Source: an uncultured delta proteobacterium
Lineage (GTDB): Bacteria; Myxococcota_A; Polyangia; Polyangiales; Polyangiaceae
Direction of reading: 5' to 3'
Assembly: GCA_903892415.1 (NCBI GenBank)
Contig: CAITIQ010000408.1
Span: 1 to 42,551 of the forward strand
Length of the DNA stretch: 42,551 nt
A program made the position numbers and the translations under genes. A model generated the notes under the pieces. It was not told where the DNA came from. It worked only from the letters and a program-made list of their open reading frames with translations, and searched no databases. Positions within the stretch are counted from its first letter, which is position 1. Each line of letters opens with the position of its first letter. Shown here in pieces: positions 42,498-42,551 of the stretch.

Positions 42498-42551
42498 TCA
42501 ACGGAGAGCAAAGCGCTCCTCGGGCCAGGGGTGTACGATTCTCGGAGTTAG
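42498..42551 (-). CDS. C-terminal end of a group II intron reverse transcriptase/maturase, partial
   Basis: The last 17 codons of a frame that enters from the right edge: LTPRIVHPWPEERFALR and a stop, ending 11 bases before domain V. A reverse-transcriptase/maturase ending just before domain V is the normal layout, since its gene sits in domain IV. The I-V-H-P-W-P pattern resembles the end of some bacterial intron proteins, from memory. Too short to assign alone; position carries the call. Confidence 0.6.
   Translation of the reverse strand, partial: LTPRIVHPWPEERFALR

Overview
The window is high-GC DNA from what looks like a myxobacterium (Myxococcota, probably class Polyangia). Pointers are a Ser/Thr kinase fused to an FGE-sulfatase-like domain, many lipoproteins with Gly-rich linkers, a MYXO-CTERM-like C-terminus, a DUF2169 protein, PilZ, PEGA and AgmX-like proteins, and large lineage-restricted hypothetical genes. 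The assignment rests on gene content only; there is no rRNA or tRNA here. Genes are dense, often overlap by 1 to 4 bases, and start with ATG, GTG or TTG.

Left part (1-13.6 kb): a rightward alpha/beta-hydrolase, kinase and hypothetical-protein operon, the first gene cut by the window edge. It converges on a PEGA-domain protein and a purN/FAD-oxidoreductase pair. A DUF2169 protein of the type VI secretion (T6SS) accessory kind follows, facing a leftward pair of a radical-SAM enzyme and a TlpA-like thioredoxin.

Middle (13.6-25 kb): two tandem paralogous lipoproteins with MopE-like metal-binding motifs end at a strong hairpin. Then comes a tightly coupled four-gene module of PAAR protein, FHA-DUF4123 fusion, a beta-rich 520-residue protein with an Ala-Arg-Pro repeat N-terminus, and a 275-residue partner. 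I read it as an orphan T6SS (or related contractile injection) cargo module with an undescribed effector and a putative immunity or chaperone protein. A leftward Pro-rich protein possibly related to DUF2169-associated proteins, and ComEC, follow.

Right part (25-40.8 kb): a serine protease with lipobox and MYXO-CTERM-like tail, a BtuF-like binding protein and TlyA form one run. It is followed by an incomplete branched-chain amino-acid transporter set (binding protein, LivH, novel lipoprotein, no LivM/G/F). Next are an AgmX-like lipoprotein, an LpoA-like lipoprotein behind a degenerate NtrC-type regulator, a divergent NtrB-type histidine kinase, an 889-residue lipoprotein, a PilZ protein and a TPR membrane protein.

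Right edge (40.8-42.55 kb): the signal recognition particle RNA gene (ffs) lies on the minus strand. Just downstream are two tandem copies of a 94-base-period element made of nested hairpins, with compensatory base changes between copies. A Gly-linker lipoprotein follows, and then domains V and VI of a group II intron with the last codons of its reverse transcriptase, so an intron continues beyond the window.

A recurring regulatory pattern is a TATNGT hexamer placed 7 or 8 bases before the start codon of five unrelated genes, consistent with leaderless transcripts.
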